From positions 518,777,665 to 518,841,664 of the forward strand of contig NC_045427.1 in assembly GCF_902635505.1 (NCBI RefSeq): 64,000 nt of DNA. The letters run 5' to 3'. Origin of the DNA: Sarcophilus harrisii. Taxonomy: Eukaryota; Chordata; Mammalia; Dasyuromorphia; Dasyuridae. Positions 10,141 to 22,600 of the stretch are shown in pieces (position 1 is the stretch's first letter; each line of letters starts with the position of its first letter). The notes under the pieces were generated by a model. It was not told the origin of the DNA. It saw nothing but the letters and a program-made list of their open reading frames with translations, and did no database searches. Made by a program: the position numbers and the translations under genes.

Positions 10141-11090
10141 TGAGAGGCTCATGGTGAGTAGGCGTGGGCAGCAACATATTACCCAGAAGAATTGTGCAAC
10201 ATAGAGGACATCAGCAAAGAGAAAGTTGCAAGAGTAGCAAAAAAAAAAAAAAAGTCAATCATATAGTAAAGAGCAATGAACTCTTTGTAGCCATAAGTCC
10301 AGAATTTTAAAGGGAGGACCCAGACATGTTGGGGTAGTCCCTCTAAGACCTTAAGGAAGGACATCACAAAGTTCTCACAATATAAAAGAGTGTGAATGGG
10401 ATATGTTTGGAACAGTTGGAGGAGCACAGAAAAAGTGTTATTGGCTATACTGTTATGTCAATATAGATCTTATTTTCCCTGGTAGATTTTAAATCCTTTG
10501 ATGAGGACATTCAGAGGTGTGCTGCCTCGGTTTTAAACCTCCTTGGTGATGGGAGGGGAATGTAGGACACCCTGTTATGCTTAATCTGTATTATTAACAC
10601 TTTCATGAGCCCAGACAATCAACAAAACAATTGCTGGTAGTGACTGGACAATTTCTGAGGAATAAAGTCTCTTTCTGAAAACCTAGCTTTTGCATAAGCC
10701 ATTTAGCTTGCTCCATGTACCCCAGGTCTTTTACTATTCTACCTCTCTCCAGGTGTGGAAAACTGTTCTGAGCACTTAGAAAATCAAAAGCTATTTTTGG
10801 CTTTTTTAAAGTGAGGTTGACTCCACCCTGAAACATAAGCACTGATTGCTGTGTACTTGCTTGGAAATTCCACATTGTGAGGTATGATTCACTCATTTTC
10901 AGCTTACTCTCTGATCTGTTCCACTTTACCCTCCCCACCTTCTCCATCCCTTCCACCTTCTCTCCAACTCTTTTTTAATGTTAACTTTTTCCTTCTTAGA
11001 ATATGTACTTTTTGAAAGCAAGAATTGTCTTATTTTCTTGTTTTGGTACATCTAACACTGAGAAATAAATAAAGAAATAAGTCTTGCTAT
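10141..11090. other. Unassigned intergenic DNA with an L2-like tail
   Basis: No gene is recognised. The part 10990-11080 has the form of an L2 3' tail ('gaaagcaagaattgtcttat'). Confidence 0.45.
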
Positions 11091-11121
11091 CTATCTATCT
11101 GCCTATCTGTCTGTCTATCCT
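11083..11121. repeat. (TATC/TGTC)n microsatellite
   Basis: Imperfect tetranucleotide array: 'ctatctatctatctgcctat' and then TCTG units. Confidence 0.9.
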
Positions 11122-12030
11122 CACTGTTTGAAAACCAAGTATATTATATTTCACCCCTTCCCTATCTACCCTAAGGAGAGTTGGGAGCTCTCTGCAAATG
11201 AATCCTGCTCTCATCAAAAGTATTCCTTCAAATGTAGGGAATGGTCTCTTGCACTTCAATTCCATTTAGCCACTTAACAGCCAGATTAGCTTTTACAAAA
11301 GAATATTTACAGTCAAATAGTGAAAGCACAAGCACACAAACTTATTCCCCAACTCTTGGAGTTTAATCATCCTCCCATTTTGTACCACCTCTGTCTCTGG
11401 AGAGGGGAAAGAGACTAGATTCAAAGTTAAGCTCAGTTCCTAGAAAGCACAGTTCTAAATTCCAACCTCCCTTGGACTCAAATCTCAGACATCCTGGATT
11501 TTCCAGGCTTCCCTACTAGGTCGACTGTCTGCAAATCCAGTCTGAATCCTGGATCCAAGGTCACAATGGCTCAAACTCTTGGATTTGGAGGCAGCTGGAA
11601 CCAAGAAGGAGAATTTAAACAGAGACAAAAGATCCATTTAATAGAGCTAGAGTAAAAAGTGAAGAAGGTATTCCCCTCATCCCAGTTCAGTTCATGGTGC
11701 TTTTGTTGAGGGCAAATTGTGATTTTCACCCTCTGGACACAGTTAGAAAGAGTATGCCAGAAAAAATGGCAGTAGTCTCAATCCAGTCAGCTTTAAAGTA
11801 TGCTCTAGCCAAGTTGCCAGTCAAAGGAGGCTGTTCACATCCCAGTAATAGAAGACTCAGAGAAGTAAGTAATCTGGGCATGCACAACCATGCTTCTTTC
11901 TGTATCTAATCCATGATTGATTGGACACTGGATTGTCTCAATAGTCTTTGGTCTTCTCAGAAAGAAATTTTTTCTTTGTTAGGTAATGTTGACCAGAATT
12001 CCTAAAAATTTTCTAGATTCATTAAAACAA
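11122..12030. other. Single-copy-looking intergenic DNA
   Basis: No recognised repeat or gene. Complexity is normal throughout; a 71-codon open frame at 11694-11909 resembles nothing known. Confidence 0.4.
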
Positions 12031-12780
12031 TTCTGATATTGGCTAAGATGACAGGAAAAGACAATGATGAATGTTGGAGGGAATGTAGGAAAACTGGGAC
12101 ACTAATACATTGTTGATGGAGCTGTGAACTGATCTAACTATTCGGGAGAGCAATTTGGAACTATGCTCAAAGGGCTATCAAACAGTGTATACCCTTTGAT
12201 CTAGCAGTGTCTCTACTGAGTCTGTATCCCTAAGAGATCTTAAAGAAGGGAAAAAACCCCCACATGTACCAAAATGTTTGTAGCAGCTCTTTTTGTAGTG
12301 TCAAGGAACTGGAAACTGAGTGGATGCCCATCAGTTGTGGAATGGCTGAATGAGTTATGGCACATGAATGTTATGGAATGCTATTGTTCTATAAGATGAT
12401 CAGCAGGATGATTTTAGAAAAGTCTGGAAAGACTTACATGAACTGATGCTAAGTGAAGTGAGTAAAACCAAGAGACCATCCTATACAGAGACAAGATTAT
12501 ACGATGATCAATTCTGATGGATGTGGTTCTTTAAACAGCAAGGTGATTCAGGCTCATTCCAATGGTCTTGTGATGGAGAGAGCCATCTGCAATCAGAGAG
12601 AGGACTGTGGGGACTGAGTGTGAATCACAATATAGTATTTTAACTTTTTTGTTGTTGTTTGCTTGTATTTTGTTTTCTTTCTCATATTTTTTCTTTTTGA
12701 TCTGATTTATCTTGTGCATCATGATAATTTAGAAAAATGTATAGAAGAATTGTATATGTTTAACATACATTCATTCAATT
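12031..12780 (+). mobile_element. L1 3' end, first of two in series
   Basis: The ORF2 C-terminal region ('atgttggagggaatgtagg', 'caatttggaactatgctc') is followed by the marsupial L1 3' untranslated region, including 'gaactgatgctaagtg'. There are many stops and the copy is 5'-truncated. The A-tail is lost or merged with the next copy. Confidence 0.85.
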
Positions 12781-12789
12781 TCCAGTCCC

Positions 12790-13690
12790 TTGATATATCA
12801 CTTTATGCCTATCAGACTGACTAAGATGATAGTAAAACAGAATGATATATGTTGGAGGGAATGTGGGAAAACTGTGACCCTCATGCATTATTGGTGGAAT
12901 TGTAAAATGATCCAACCATTCTAGAGAGCAGTTTGGAACTATGCCCAAAGAGCTATCAAACTGTGCATATCATATCCTTTGATTCTTCAGTGTCACTACT
13001 GGATCTGTATCCTTAAAAGATCATAAAAAAGAGAAAAAGGATCCATATGTGCAAAAATGTTTATAGTAACTCTTTTGTCATCTCAAGGAAATGAAAAATG
13101 AATGGATGCCCATCATTTGGGGAATGGCTGAATACAAGTTATGGCATATGAATATAATAGAATATTTTTGTTCTATAAGAAATGATAAACAGGCTGATTT
13201 CAGAAAAACCTGGGAAGACTGACATGAACTCATGCTGAATGAAATGAGAAGAACCAGGAGAACATTGTAGTAATAGCAAGATTATGTGATGATCAACTAT
13301 GATAGACTTAGCTCAGATGTTCTCAGAAATGCAGTGATCAAAGACAATTCCAATAGACTTAGAAAATGCCATCTGCATTCAGGAGAGAACTAGGAAGGCT
13401 GAATGTGGATTAAAGCTTAGTATTGTCACCTTTAGGAAGGGAATTGTTTGCTTTTTCTTTCTTATAGTTTTTCCTTTTTGTTTTGATTTTTCTTTTACAA
13501 CATAACTAATACAAAAATGTATTTTAAATGATTGTACATGTATAACCTATATCAAATCGCTTACTCTCTTGGGAAGAGGGGAGGGAAGGAGAGAGAAAAA
13601 ATTTGGAATTCAAAATCTTAAAAAAATGAATGTTGAAAATTATCTTTTCACGTAATTAAAATAATAAAATGCTATTGATAAAAACTTTCT
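12790..13690 (+). mobile_element. L1 3' end, second of two in series
   Basis: The same region of L1 starts again at 'cctatcagactgactaagat' and reads through 'gcagtttggaactatgccc' to an A-rich end near 13690. It differs from the preceding copy by many substitutions, so this is not a recent tandem duplication. Confidence 0.85.
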
Positions 13691-13784
13691 GGATTCAAAA
13701 TCACTAATCTATGAAATGAGGTTTATTTTTAATACATCTTTTATTTCTTAAAGTCTTAGGATTTAGAACTAGAAAGGACTTCAA

Positions 13785-14100
13785 TCAATTAATCAATCAA
13801 TAATATTTATTAACCACTTACTATGTGTCAGATAAAGAAAAGCACTGGACAGAAAGCAAACCTGAAGTTAAGAAGAATCATCTTCCTGAGTTCACATCTG
13901 GCCTCAGACATCTGTGTGACCCTGGGTAAGTCACTTAATCCTGTTTGCCTCAGCTTCCTCATCTGTAAAATAAGCTGGAGAAGGAAACAGCAGATCATTC
14001 AAGTATCTTTGTCAAGAAAACTCCAAATGGGGTCATGAAGAGTTGGATATAATTCAAAAAATGACTTAACAACAACAAATGTGTCAGATACTGTGCTACA
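13785..14100 (+). repeat. 'tattaagtgcca'-type repeat fragment carrying a SINE
   Basis: 'aatatttattaaccacttac' and the resumed 'gatactgtgctacattctgg' belong to the 8635-type repeat. They are separated by the SINE at 13835-14078. Confidence 0.65.
13835..14078 (+). mobile_element. Marsupial SINE with 12-bp target duplication
   Basis: The SINE body has 'tgtgaccctgggtaagtcac', 'agtatctttgtcaagaaaa' and a 'aacaacaa' end. It is flanked by the perfect repeat ATGTGTCAGATA at 13823-13834 and 14079-14090, which marks insertion by target-primed reverse transcription. Confidence 0.88.
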
Positions 14101-14102
14101 TT

Positions 14103-14275
14103 CTGGACTTTAGAGGTCATCTAATCAAACCTCTCATTTTACAGAGGAGGAAAATGAAACCCAGACAGGTTAACTGATTTGTGCAAAGGCACACAGCTAG
14201 TAAGTAACAGAACCAGGATATAAACCCAGGTTTTTCTAGTTCCCAATGCAGTATTCTTTCCACTATGAGGCTATA
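14103..14275 (-). mobile_element. MIR-type SINE
   Basis: Antisense MIR: 'cattttacagaggaggaaaa', 'caaaggcacacagctagtaa', 'aacccaggtttttctagttc', ending near 'tttccactatgaggct'. Confidence 0.8.
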
Positions 14276-15714
14276 AGGAAAGCTGAATTTAAGCTTAGTG
14301 GACCCCTGGGCAACAATTGCCTTTACCATAAATCAGAATTTAATACATCGAATAAAATAAAAGAAATTTACTCATTTTGAGACTTTTTTTCTGGAATATG
14401 TTCCTTTTATTTTGTTCTTCCGGAGCCCAAGGAAATGCCAACATGCTGGCTAGCCTGCCTGGCGCTATTCGAAAGAGCAAGGGGATGTCAGGAATGGGTG
14501 GGGAGGGAGCCCTAGTTCCAGGGGACCACATAGTTCCCATAGTAATGAGGCCTTTGTCAAAATCAAAATGAGACACAAGAAGCAACCCCTTTTCCCATGG
14601 TCTAGTGAGGGATGTGTGGGAACCCTGTTAAATTGGCTTTGAGGGAAGATACACCAAAGATCTCCTCTCTTCTCAGTCATGAAATTCTACTTGGGAAACC
14701 TGAAAAGTCTATAGCAAATGTATCTCCATCTGCAAATACAAGGAAAGCTCAATTAACTGGTATACTTGAGGGAATTCTGAATAATGGAATGTTTTGTTAA
14801 CTTCCTAGACTTTTTTTGTATTAATTGTTATTGTAAGGATAGCTCCCTACAAGGGGGAAGAAGGAGCATTACAGGGAAAAATATAGTCAATGCAAAAACA
14901 AAAAATAGCAAAAAAAATTTTATTAAAAAAATTTTATTGGTCAAAATTTTTCTCAAGTGCCTAAGACTATTTTTCTATCTTAGGGATAGTGATGTCATGG
15001 TCCTTTCTTAACCAAGGCTCCTGTGGGATCATAGGGGTATCAATATAAACTGGAGTCTGAACTGTCCGGTCTATGAATGGAGTTGGTGAATGTATAAAAC
15101 AAGGTAAAGTATAAGACATGGTGAAGGTATAATCCGAACCAAGGACAGAACCTGGGAGTTAGTTATGTGCATCAATCATACTATCTCTTCATAGCTGGGA
15201 TCAGCCTAACAATACAAGAGTACAAATTATATATCAAGTAGTAATCATACAAATTATTTGGTACTGATTAAAAAACAGAGCAGCAAGGTAGCCCAGTGGA
15301 ATCAGGAAGACATGAATTTAAATTCGTTTTACTAGATAGGCTCAGTCACACGGGAAATAAATAACAGTTAAGTTTCAAATACAAAGCAAGAGTTTACAGA
15401 AAGTTACTGACACTAATTTCATAAGATATGTTGAGCTTCACCTGAAAGGAAGGAGTATCTAGATAGATGAGAACCCCAGAGCAGTGGAAACACTGAAGTG
15501 GAAAAGAGGGTGATTCCTCTTTTCCATGGTCTTCAAGAACCAAGTGATAGAAATCTGGTTGTAGTTGTCTTGGGTACCCAAGTTCCCTCTGTTATCACTT
15601 TTCTTTTTTGAGATGTAGGGCTATGATGCTCTGGTCTATCTGAGGGGAAAGAAAACTAACAAATTCATTTACACCTATTAAGTCCATCATCTATGGTTGT
15701 TGAATTGAATGAGA
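14276..15714. other. Mostly single-copy intergenic DNA
   Basis: No gene recognised. The stretch 14390-14600 is GC-richer with a CpG ('ctggcgctattcg'). A degraded SINE-like piece lies at 15278-15340 ('gagcagcaaggtagcccag'). Short open frames here have no resemblance to known proteins. Confidence 0.45.
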
Positions 15715-16070
15715 TGGGAAGAGAATGGATTTTAATTTTTTTAACTTTTAAATTTTTTGTAAATTTAAAAATTTATTTATTTTTAATACCTGTTGCTTTA
15801 TGATCATGTCAGGAGAGAAAAATCAGAACAAAAGGGGAAAACATGGGAAAGAACTAAAAAAAAAAAAAAAAACAAAGAAGTGAATATAGCATGTGTTGAT
15901 TTACATTCAGTCTCCATAGTTCTTTTTCTAGATGCAGATGACATTTTCTATCCAAAGTCTATTGAGAGTGTTTTGGAGGATTTGAGTTTTAAGAGTCTGA
16001 ATAGGCTTTGGCTGACCTCAAAGACCAAAGGTCATCTCATCATTAATGTTGAGAAATTCTAGGCCATGGG
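15715..16070 (-). mobile_element. Antisense L1 3' end
   Basis: 'gtcaggagagaaaaatcaga' followed by an A-run and 'ttacattcagtctccatagt' is the reverse of the marsupial L1 3' untranslated region. The same landmarks recur at 20600-20700. Confidence 0.75.
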
Positions 16071-16679
16071 GCAAATTTCTTGATATTCTTTAAGTATACT
16101 ATGTAAGTGAAAGCTTAATTTCACTATATCAAAGTTGGACTTCATTCACAATGATGGCCTCCTTTCCTTCCAAGTTTCTAATTGATGTTTTCATCTCTTT
16201 TCTTCTCCTAAATCCTTTCTCTTCTCTAGGTTTCGGAGATTTTTGGTTCTCTCAGTTCTCCTCCTACTTGTATGACCATAGTTTTTCAGTCTTTGTTGGA
16301 TTCCTATGAAGATTACACTCACTAACTCAAGGATACCTTACGTTCTTTGCTCTTTTCTCCATACACTATCTCATTTGGTAAGCTATTGGCTCCAGTGGGG
16401 TCAATTATTTCTATGCAGATAACCACCAGTTCTATTTACCTATCCCTTGCCTTTCTCCTGAGCTCCAAGGCCATATTATCAGTTGCCTACTGGATATTCA
16501 AAATGGAAAGCATTATCTTTTCACCAAACAATCTTCTTCCAAACTTTCCCATTGCTAATTTTTAAATATTCAATTTTATTTAATTTTCAGTTCTGATTTC
16601 TTTCTTTTCCTTTACTATTAAATGAGACTCCCATCTGCTTGGTAATTCATTTTTACAATCTCAGAGGCAGACAGGATAG

Positions 16680-16890
16680 AGAGACATCACAGTAGACAGA
16701 GCACTAGGCTTGGATTCAGAAAGAACTGCTGCAAATCCCAGCAAAACTGGGAAGTCAGTTTGCTTCAGTTTCCTCAACTGTAAAATGGGAGTCATAAGAG
16801 CATCTACCTCCAGTTTTGTCATAAAGATTTGTAAAAAGCACTTAATACAGAGTCTGGCACATAGTAGGTTCTTTATAAATGCTTATTCCC
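16680..16890 (+). mobile_element. MIR-type SINE inside the L2 copy
   Basis: Sense MIR: 'tttcctcaactgtaaaatgg' followed by 'agtctggcacatagtaggtt'. A degraded tRNA-like head lies upstream. Confidence 0.8.
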
Positions 16891-16959
16891 TTCTTCCCTC
16901 ATTCTTGACTCCTCATTCACACTCCTGCCATCTTGACTTTTGTCTTGCCACTGAACTTC

Positions 16960-17095
16960 AATGAGTCTAGAGGAGAGAGTGAGACTGGTGACTTTGCTCA
17001 GCTCTTCTGAATCGTTCATATACAATTCAAGATATCATCTTCCTGATGTCAATGGCCAGCTTTGAGAACAAAGGATGGACAACAACACTCCTCCC
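16960..17095 (+). mobile_element. SINE of 'gagaacaaaggatggacaac' type
   Basis: The body 'gagtgagactggtgactttg' to 'tttgagaacaaaggatggac' ending in 'aacaaca' is the reverse counterpart of sequence at 56865-57060. The AACAAC end suggests mobilisation by the RTE machinery. I believe this is a marsupial RTE-driven SINE family but cannot fix the name. Confidence 0.65.
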
Positions 17096-17569
17096 AAATA
17101 CCCAATCAATTACTAAATCTTTCCACTTCTCCCTTCACAAAATCTCTCTTATATATCCCCTTCTTTCTACTCCCACAGCCATGATATAATTTGGGGACTT
17201 ATTACTTCTTGCCTAGACTATTGAAATAGCTTTCCTATTGGCCTCCTTGACTCAAGTCTCTCTCCATTCCAATCCATTCTCCTCTCCAATGTCAAAGTGC
17301 TTTTCATAAAGAACTGGTCTGATGTTGTCATTCAACCCACCAAAGCTCTAGTGACTCTTTGCTATCTCCTGAAACAAATATAAAGTCTCTGACATTTAAA
17401 ACTCTTCACAATCTGGTCCCCCTCCTGCCTTCCTATATTCCTTACTTTCTTGAACACACTCTATGAGCCAGCTAAACCAGCTTTCTCATTGCTTTTTACT
17501 CCCATACACCAACTCCAGATTCCATTCCTTTTCTATGGCTATCCTCTTCATCCTCACCCCTATCTCTTA

Positions 17570-17642
17570 GAATCTCTAGTTTTTTTCCTCTTCCTCCTTC
17601 TCTTCCTCTCCTTTTTTCTCCTTCTCCTCCTCCTCCTTCTTC
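17570..17642. repeat. Pyrimidine-rich low-complexity tract
   Basis: Imperfect CTTCTC/CCTCCT units on the plus strand. Confidence 0.85.
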
Positions 17643-17875
17643 ATTTTGAATTAAATATAAAAAGACAAAACGAAGAACCTTTCGATGTACATAGCACAAT
17701 GTTAAAAGAAGATTCACTATAAAACCATGAATTTCCATTTCATACTGGTGACTTTAAAAAGCAATGTAATAAGTAATAAACATCATTTTTAAAACTACAT
17801 TGGGTTTCTGTGATTCCTTCTAAGTTTTGTACTTTTTTCTCCCTCTCTTCTAACTCTGCTCTAGAAAAGGCTACC

Positions 17876-17878
<3 letters not shown>

Positions 17879-17926
<48 letters not shown>

Positions 17927-17935
17927 GTATGTATG
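17879..17935. repeat. (CA)n microsatellite
   Basis: An uninterrupted CA run of about 21 units, followed by 'catacgtatgtatgta'. Confidence 0.97.
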
Positions 17936-18104
17936 TAAAAACTATACCTACATCTATTTATCAGTTTTTCTCTGGATATAGATAGCACCTGCCTTTCTTC
18001 AATTTTCTCTGATTCCCAAGAAATAAATCCTTCCCCTCCAGGATGACTTTCTACCTCCTTTGCTTATATCTGGTATGTACCAATTTTTTTCACATGCTAT
18101 CTCC

Positions 18105-18235
18105 CACTAGGATTATAAACCTCTTGAGTGCAGGGACCACTTTTTTTGCCTTTCTTTGTACCACTAGAACTTAGCACAATGCTTATTTTGAAGTAAACTC
18201 TTAATACATGTTTATTAACTGACTGATCTTATTAA
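18105..18235 (+). mobile_element. L2 3' tail
   Basis: 'cctcttgagtgcagggacca' to 'tgtttattaactgactgatc' is the usual L2 3' terminus. Confidence 0.8.
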
Positions 18236-18239
18236 ACCT

Positions 18240-18440
18240 TCATATTTATGAAACATTTTATTTTTACTTACTCTAAGAACCAAGCTAGAAAAGCAAGATG
18301 GGTATTATTATCTCCTTTTTTTCTATATCCAGAAATTGAGGCACAGAGCAGTAAAGGATTTGTTCAAGGTTAGTGTCATGGGGGCAAGATTAGGACCGAG
18401 GTGCCCTGACTCTTAAAACCAAGGTTCTCTTCCTTTCCTC
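18240..18440 (-). mobile_element. MIR-type SINE
   Basis: Antisense MIR-like pieces: 'attgaggcacagagcagtaa' and 'tgccctgactcttaaaacca'. Confidence 0.6.
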
Positions 18441-18499
18441 ATGCCTCCATGTCCTGCTATATCCTATTAACCAAGTAACAACTTTCTTATTCCCTCCTC

Positions 18500-18832
18500 G
18501 CTTATCCTCTCCTTTCATGTTTCCTTCTTGCCTCCCCTTTCCTTCCCTCTCTTCTCCTTCTCTCCACAGTCTTTCCCTGCCTTAGTCCCTTCTCAGCTCT
18601 TCTTCCCTTCCTTTTCCTTTTCTCTCCTCCTCCTTTCCTTCACTTCACTTTCCCCTTCTCCTCTCTCCTCCCTTTCCGCTGGTCTTCTCCTCTTTCTCTT
18701 CCCTTTTCTTTCCCTACTCTCCCCTCCCCTTTCTTCTTATCCCCCTTCCTTTCTCATCCTTCTTTCTTCTCCTTTCCCCCTCCTCTCTGTTCCTCTTTTC
18801 CCCTGTCCTCTCCTCTCCTCTTCTCAGAAAGA
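18500..18832. repeat. 330-bp polypyrimidine tract
   Basis: The plus strand is more than nine tenths C and T with no single repeating unit. It changes abruptly to mixed sequence at 18833. Long homopurine/homopyrimidine tracts can form triplex structures. The frame 18528-18872 is an artefact of this composition. Confidence 0.9.
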
Positions 18833-19320
18833 GAGTAAAAATCCACTGAAACCAATTAAATTAATTCCATGATTCCAGCTTCTAAATGAGGGAAAAAGTG
18901 GGGGCTGGGAAAACTCCATTCCAGCCAGACCACCACCTGAGCTCCAAAGCCAAGCCAATGTGAAACTTTATGGAGGAATAAAAATGGTGATGTCCCATTA
19001 AAATATATAGGCCCAGCCGTGTGAGTGCACACGTGTCAGATATATGTTGTATGTGTGTGTTTCCACTGTTCCATGCAGAACCAGCCTGAAATGCTCTCGA
19101 GTCTGGGGACTAGCTAGACGGCTAGGAATCCAGGTCCTGAAAGAGATGCAGTTAAATGCAATTCAAGATAAATTAATGGAATACTAGCTACAAGGTGGAG
19201 TCTGTGGACAATATAAGAGGATTGTGAGTTGAGGATTTAGGCCTGGAAGTCATCTGTGTTCTTTATTTTATAAAGGGGAACCTGAAATCCAGAGGGTTAA
19301 AATATATCCCCATGGTCACA
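18833..19320. promoter_or_regulatory. Candidate regulatory patch with palindromic E-box
   Basis: Repeat-poor DNA following the pyrimidine tract. The palindrome ACACGTGT at 19029-19036 contains a CACGTG E-box, next to 'cattaaaatatataggccc'. Inferred only from motif and texture. Confidence 0.25.
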
Positions 19321-19605
19321 GAGGTAGTAACAGCTAATATTTATATGGCATTTTAATGTTTTCAAAGCTCTTTCTCATTCCATGAAACTGTGTGCTACAT
19401 TGTTGAGTACAACATGAGACACAGGAACCAGGGTTCAAATCCTGGCTTCACTATTTATTATTCCTGTGATTTCAGGTAAGTCACCTTTCTTCTCTTGGCA
19501 ACCAATTCCTCATCTGTAAAAGGACTTAAACTAAATTACCTTTAACATTCCTTCTAGTTCTGAACTGATGACTCTTAGAACCATCTTGTAAGCTTGGAGC
19601 CTTTA
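19321..19605 (+). mobile_element. Old MIR/tRNA-SINE type fragments
   Basis: 'ctaatatttatatggcattt' followed by 'agggttcaaatcctggcttc' (a B-box) and 'aattcctcatctgtaaaagg' mark at least one degraded CORE/tRNA SINE. Confidence 0.65.
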
Positions 19606-19654
19606 TTATCCCCTTAAATTTTTTTTCCCTCAATTGCAAGTAAAAACAGTTATT

Positions 19655-22600
19655 AACATTCCTTTTTAAAAATTTTGAGTTGCAAATTCTCTCCCTCCAT
19701 CATTTCTCTCCCTAACCTTGAAATAGTAACCAATTTTAAATGTTATACATGTTCATTCTTGCAAAACATGTTTCCACATTAGTCACACTGTGAAAACACA
19801 GATCAAAAACAAAACAAAAACAAAAAAGAAAAGAAAAAAATCATTTGTTTCAATCTGCATTCAGACTCCAACAATTTTTTCTCTAGAGGTAGATAGCATT
19901 TTTCATCATGAGCCCTTTGGAATTGTCTTGGATCATTGTATTGTTGAGAATAACTAAATTTTTCACAGCTTAACAATATTGCTGTTATTATATGTAATAT
20001 TCTCCAGATTCTTCTCACTTTGTTTTGTATCAGTCCATATAAGTCTTTCCAGATTTTTCTGAAAGTATATTAGTCATTATTTCTTACATACAATGGTATG
20101 CTATCATAATCATACACCACAACTTGTTCAGTTATTCTCCAATTAATAGATATCCCCTCAATTCCCAATTCTTCACTATCATAAAAAGAGCTGCTATAAA
20201 TATTTTTGTACAAATATATCCCTTTCCCTTTTTTTGTTTTTATTTTTTACCTCTTTGGGATACAGATCTAGTAGTGGTATTGCTGGGATAAAAAGTATGC
20301 ATATCAAGTCTAATTCCAAATTGCTCTCCAGAATGGTTGGATCAGTTTTACACCTCCACCAATAATGCATTAATGTCCCAATTTTCCTACATCCTTTTCA
20401 ACATTTATCATTTTTCTTTTTTGTCATATTAGACAATCTAATAGGTGTAAAGTGATACCTTAGAATTTTTAATTACTGATTTAGAGCATTTTTCATATGA
20501 ATGTAGATAGTTTTGATAGTTTCATTTTAAAATTATTTTTTATAATTTTTTAAGATTATACATGTATATTAATTTTTTACATATTTTCATATAAGTCATG
20601 TTGGGAGAGAAAAATCAGAACAAAAGGGGAAAACCACAAGAAAAAAAAAGAAGGGAAATAAAAAGGGAAAATAGTATGTTTTGGTCTGCATTCACTCTCC
20701 ATAGTTCTCTCTCTTGATGTGAATGGCATTTTCCATTCAAAGTTTATTGGAATTACCTTGGATCACTGAATTTCTGAGAAAAGCCAAGTTGATCACCACA
20801 CAATCTTGCTGTGCTGTATAATGTATAATGTATAATGTATAATGAAAAACTGCTTGTTTATATTCTTTATCATCTATCAATTGAAGACTGACTTGTATTC
20901 TTACAAATTTGACTCCATTTTCTATATATTTGAGAAATGAGGCCCTTATCAGAGATAGTTGCTGGAGGAAAAAATCATTCCCCCAGCTTTCTGCTTTCTT
21001 TCTAATCTTAGCTGCATCGTTTTGTTTGTGTAAAGCCTTTTTAATTTAATATAATCAAAATTACACATTTTATATCTTGTAATGTTCCTTTCTCTTATTT
21101 GATCATCAGTTCTTCTTTGATCCATAGATCTGTCAAGTAAACAATTATATTCACCCCTAATTAACCCATGGTATCTAAATCATGTACCTATTCTGATCTT
21201 ATTTTGATATATAGTGTGAGTTGTTGATCCATACCTAATTTCTGCCAAACTGTTTTCTAGTTTTCCCCAGCAATATTTTTCAAATAATGAAACCTTGTCT
21301 CAAAAATGTGGATCTTTGGACTTATCAAACACTAAATTGCTATGGTTATTTACTACTGTGTATTAATCCCACTGATCCACCACTCTATTACTTAGTTAAT
21401 ACTATATTGTTCTGATGATTGCTACTTTATAATATCATTAAAAATCTGTTATATTTATACTTTTTTACACTTTTTTTCATCAATTTCCTTAATATTCTTG
21501 ACTTTTTGTTTTTCCAAACAAATTTTGTCATTATTTCTTTCTAGCGCCATAAATAATTTTTTGGTAGTTTGATTGGTGCGGTACTGATTAAATAGATTCA
21601 TTTAGGTAGACTTGTCATTTTTATTATATTGGTCCAGCCTACCTATGAGAATTAATATTTTCCCACTTGTTTAAACCTGACTTTATTTGTGTGAAAAGTA
21701 TTTTTGTAATTGTCCTTACATATGGTTCCTGGATTTGTCTAAGCAGGTAGATTCTCAAATATTTTGCATTTTCTACTATTAATTTTAAATGGAATTTCTC
21801 CTTCTACCTCTTTCTGCTGGACTTGTTGGTAATAAATGCTATTTATTTGTGTGGCTTTGTTTTATATCCTCCAGCTCTTCTAAAGTTGTTAATTATTTCA
21901 ACTAGGTTTTTGGTTGATTCTCTAGAATTTTTTAACTATACCATCACTAAGTATATCATCTACAAAGAATAACAGTTTTGTTTCCTCCTTGTCTATTCTA
22001 ATTTCTTCAATTTCCCTTTTTTTCTCTTATTGATATACCCAATACTTCTAGTACAATATTGAATGATAATGGTGATAATGTACATCCTTGCTTCACTCCT
22101 GATCTTCTTGGGAAGGATTAAGCATATCCCCATTAAAGATTGCTGATGGTTTAGATAGATGCTATTTATCATTTTAAGGAAAGCTCCATTTATTCCTATG
22201 TTCTCTAGTGTTTCTCCATGTAGGTATGTAAACAGTTTAACCTTATTGAGTTCCTTATGTTTTGTCTTTCATGTTTTACTTTTTATACTTCTCTTGTGTC
22301 TTGTAGTTGAAAATCATATTTTCTGTTCAACTCTGATCTTTTCATTAGGAATGCTTGAAAATACTCTATTTCATTAAATATCCATTTTCTCCCTAAAAGA
22401 TTATACTCAGTTTTAGTGAGTGAGTCTTAGTTGCAATCCTAACTCCTTTGTCTTCTGAAATATCATTTTTCAAGACCTTTAATACTTTAATGCAGAAGTT
22501 TCTAAATCCTGTATAATTCTGACTGTGACTCTATGATATTTGAATTATTTCTCCCTGGCCACTTGCAGTATTTTCTCTTTGACCTAAGAGCTCTGAAATC

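Larger units (their letters stand above)
16200..17560 (+). mobile_element. L2 LINE copy with nested insertions
   Basis: Recognisable L2 ORF2 and 3' blocks: 'tctatgcagataaccaccag', 'tgagctccaaggccatatta', 'aatccattctcctctccaat', 'cttcacaatctggtccccct'. The copy is interrupted by a MIR (16680-16890) and a second SINE type (16960-17095). It is an inactive ancient copy. Confidence 0.82.

Noticed and set aside
22159-22377. A 72-codon hydrophobic open frame
   Set aside because: It lies in the antisense strand of L1 ORF2.
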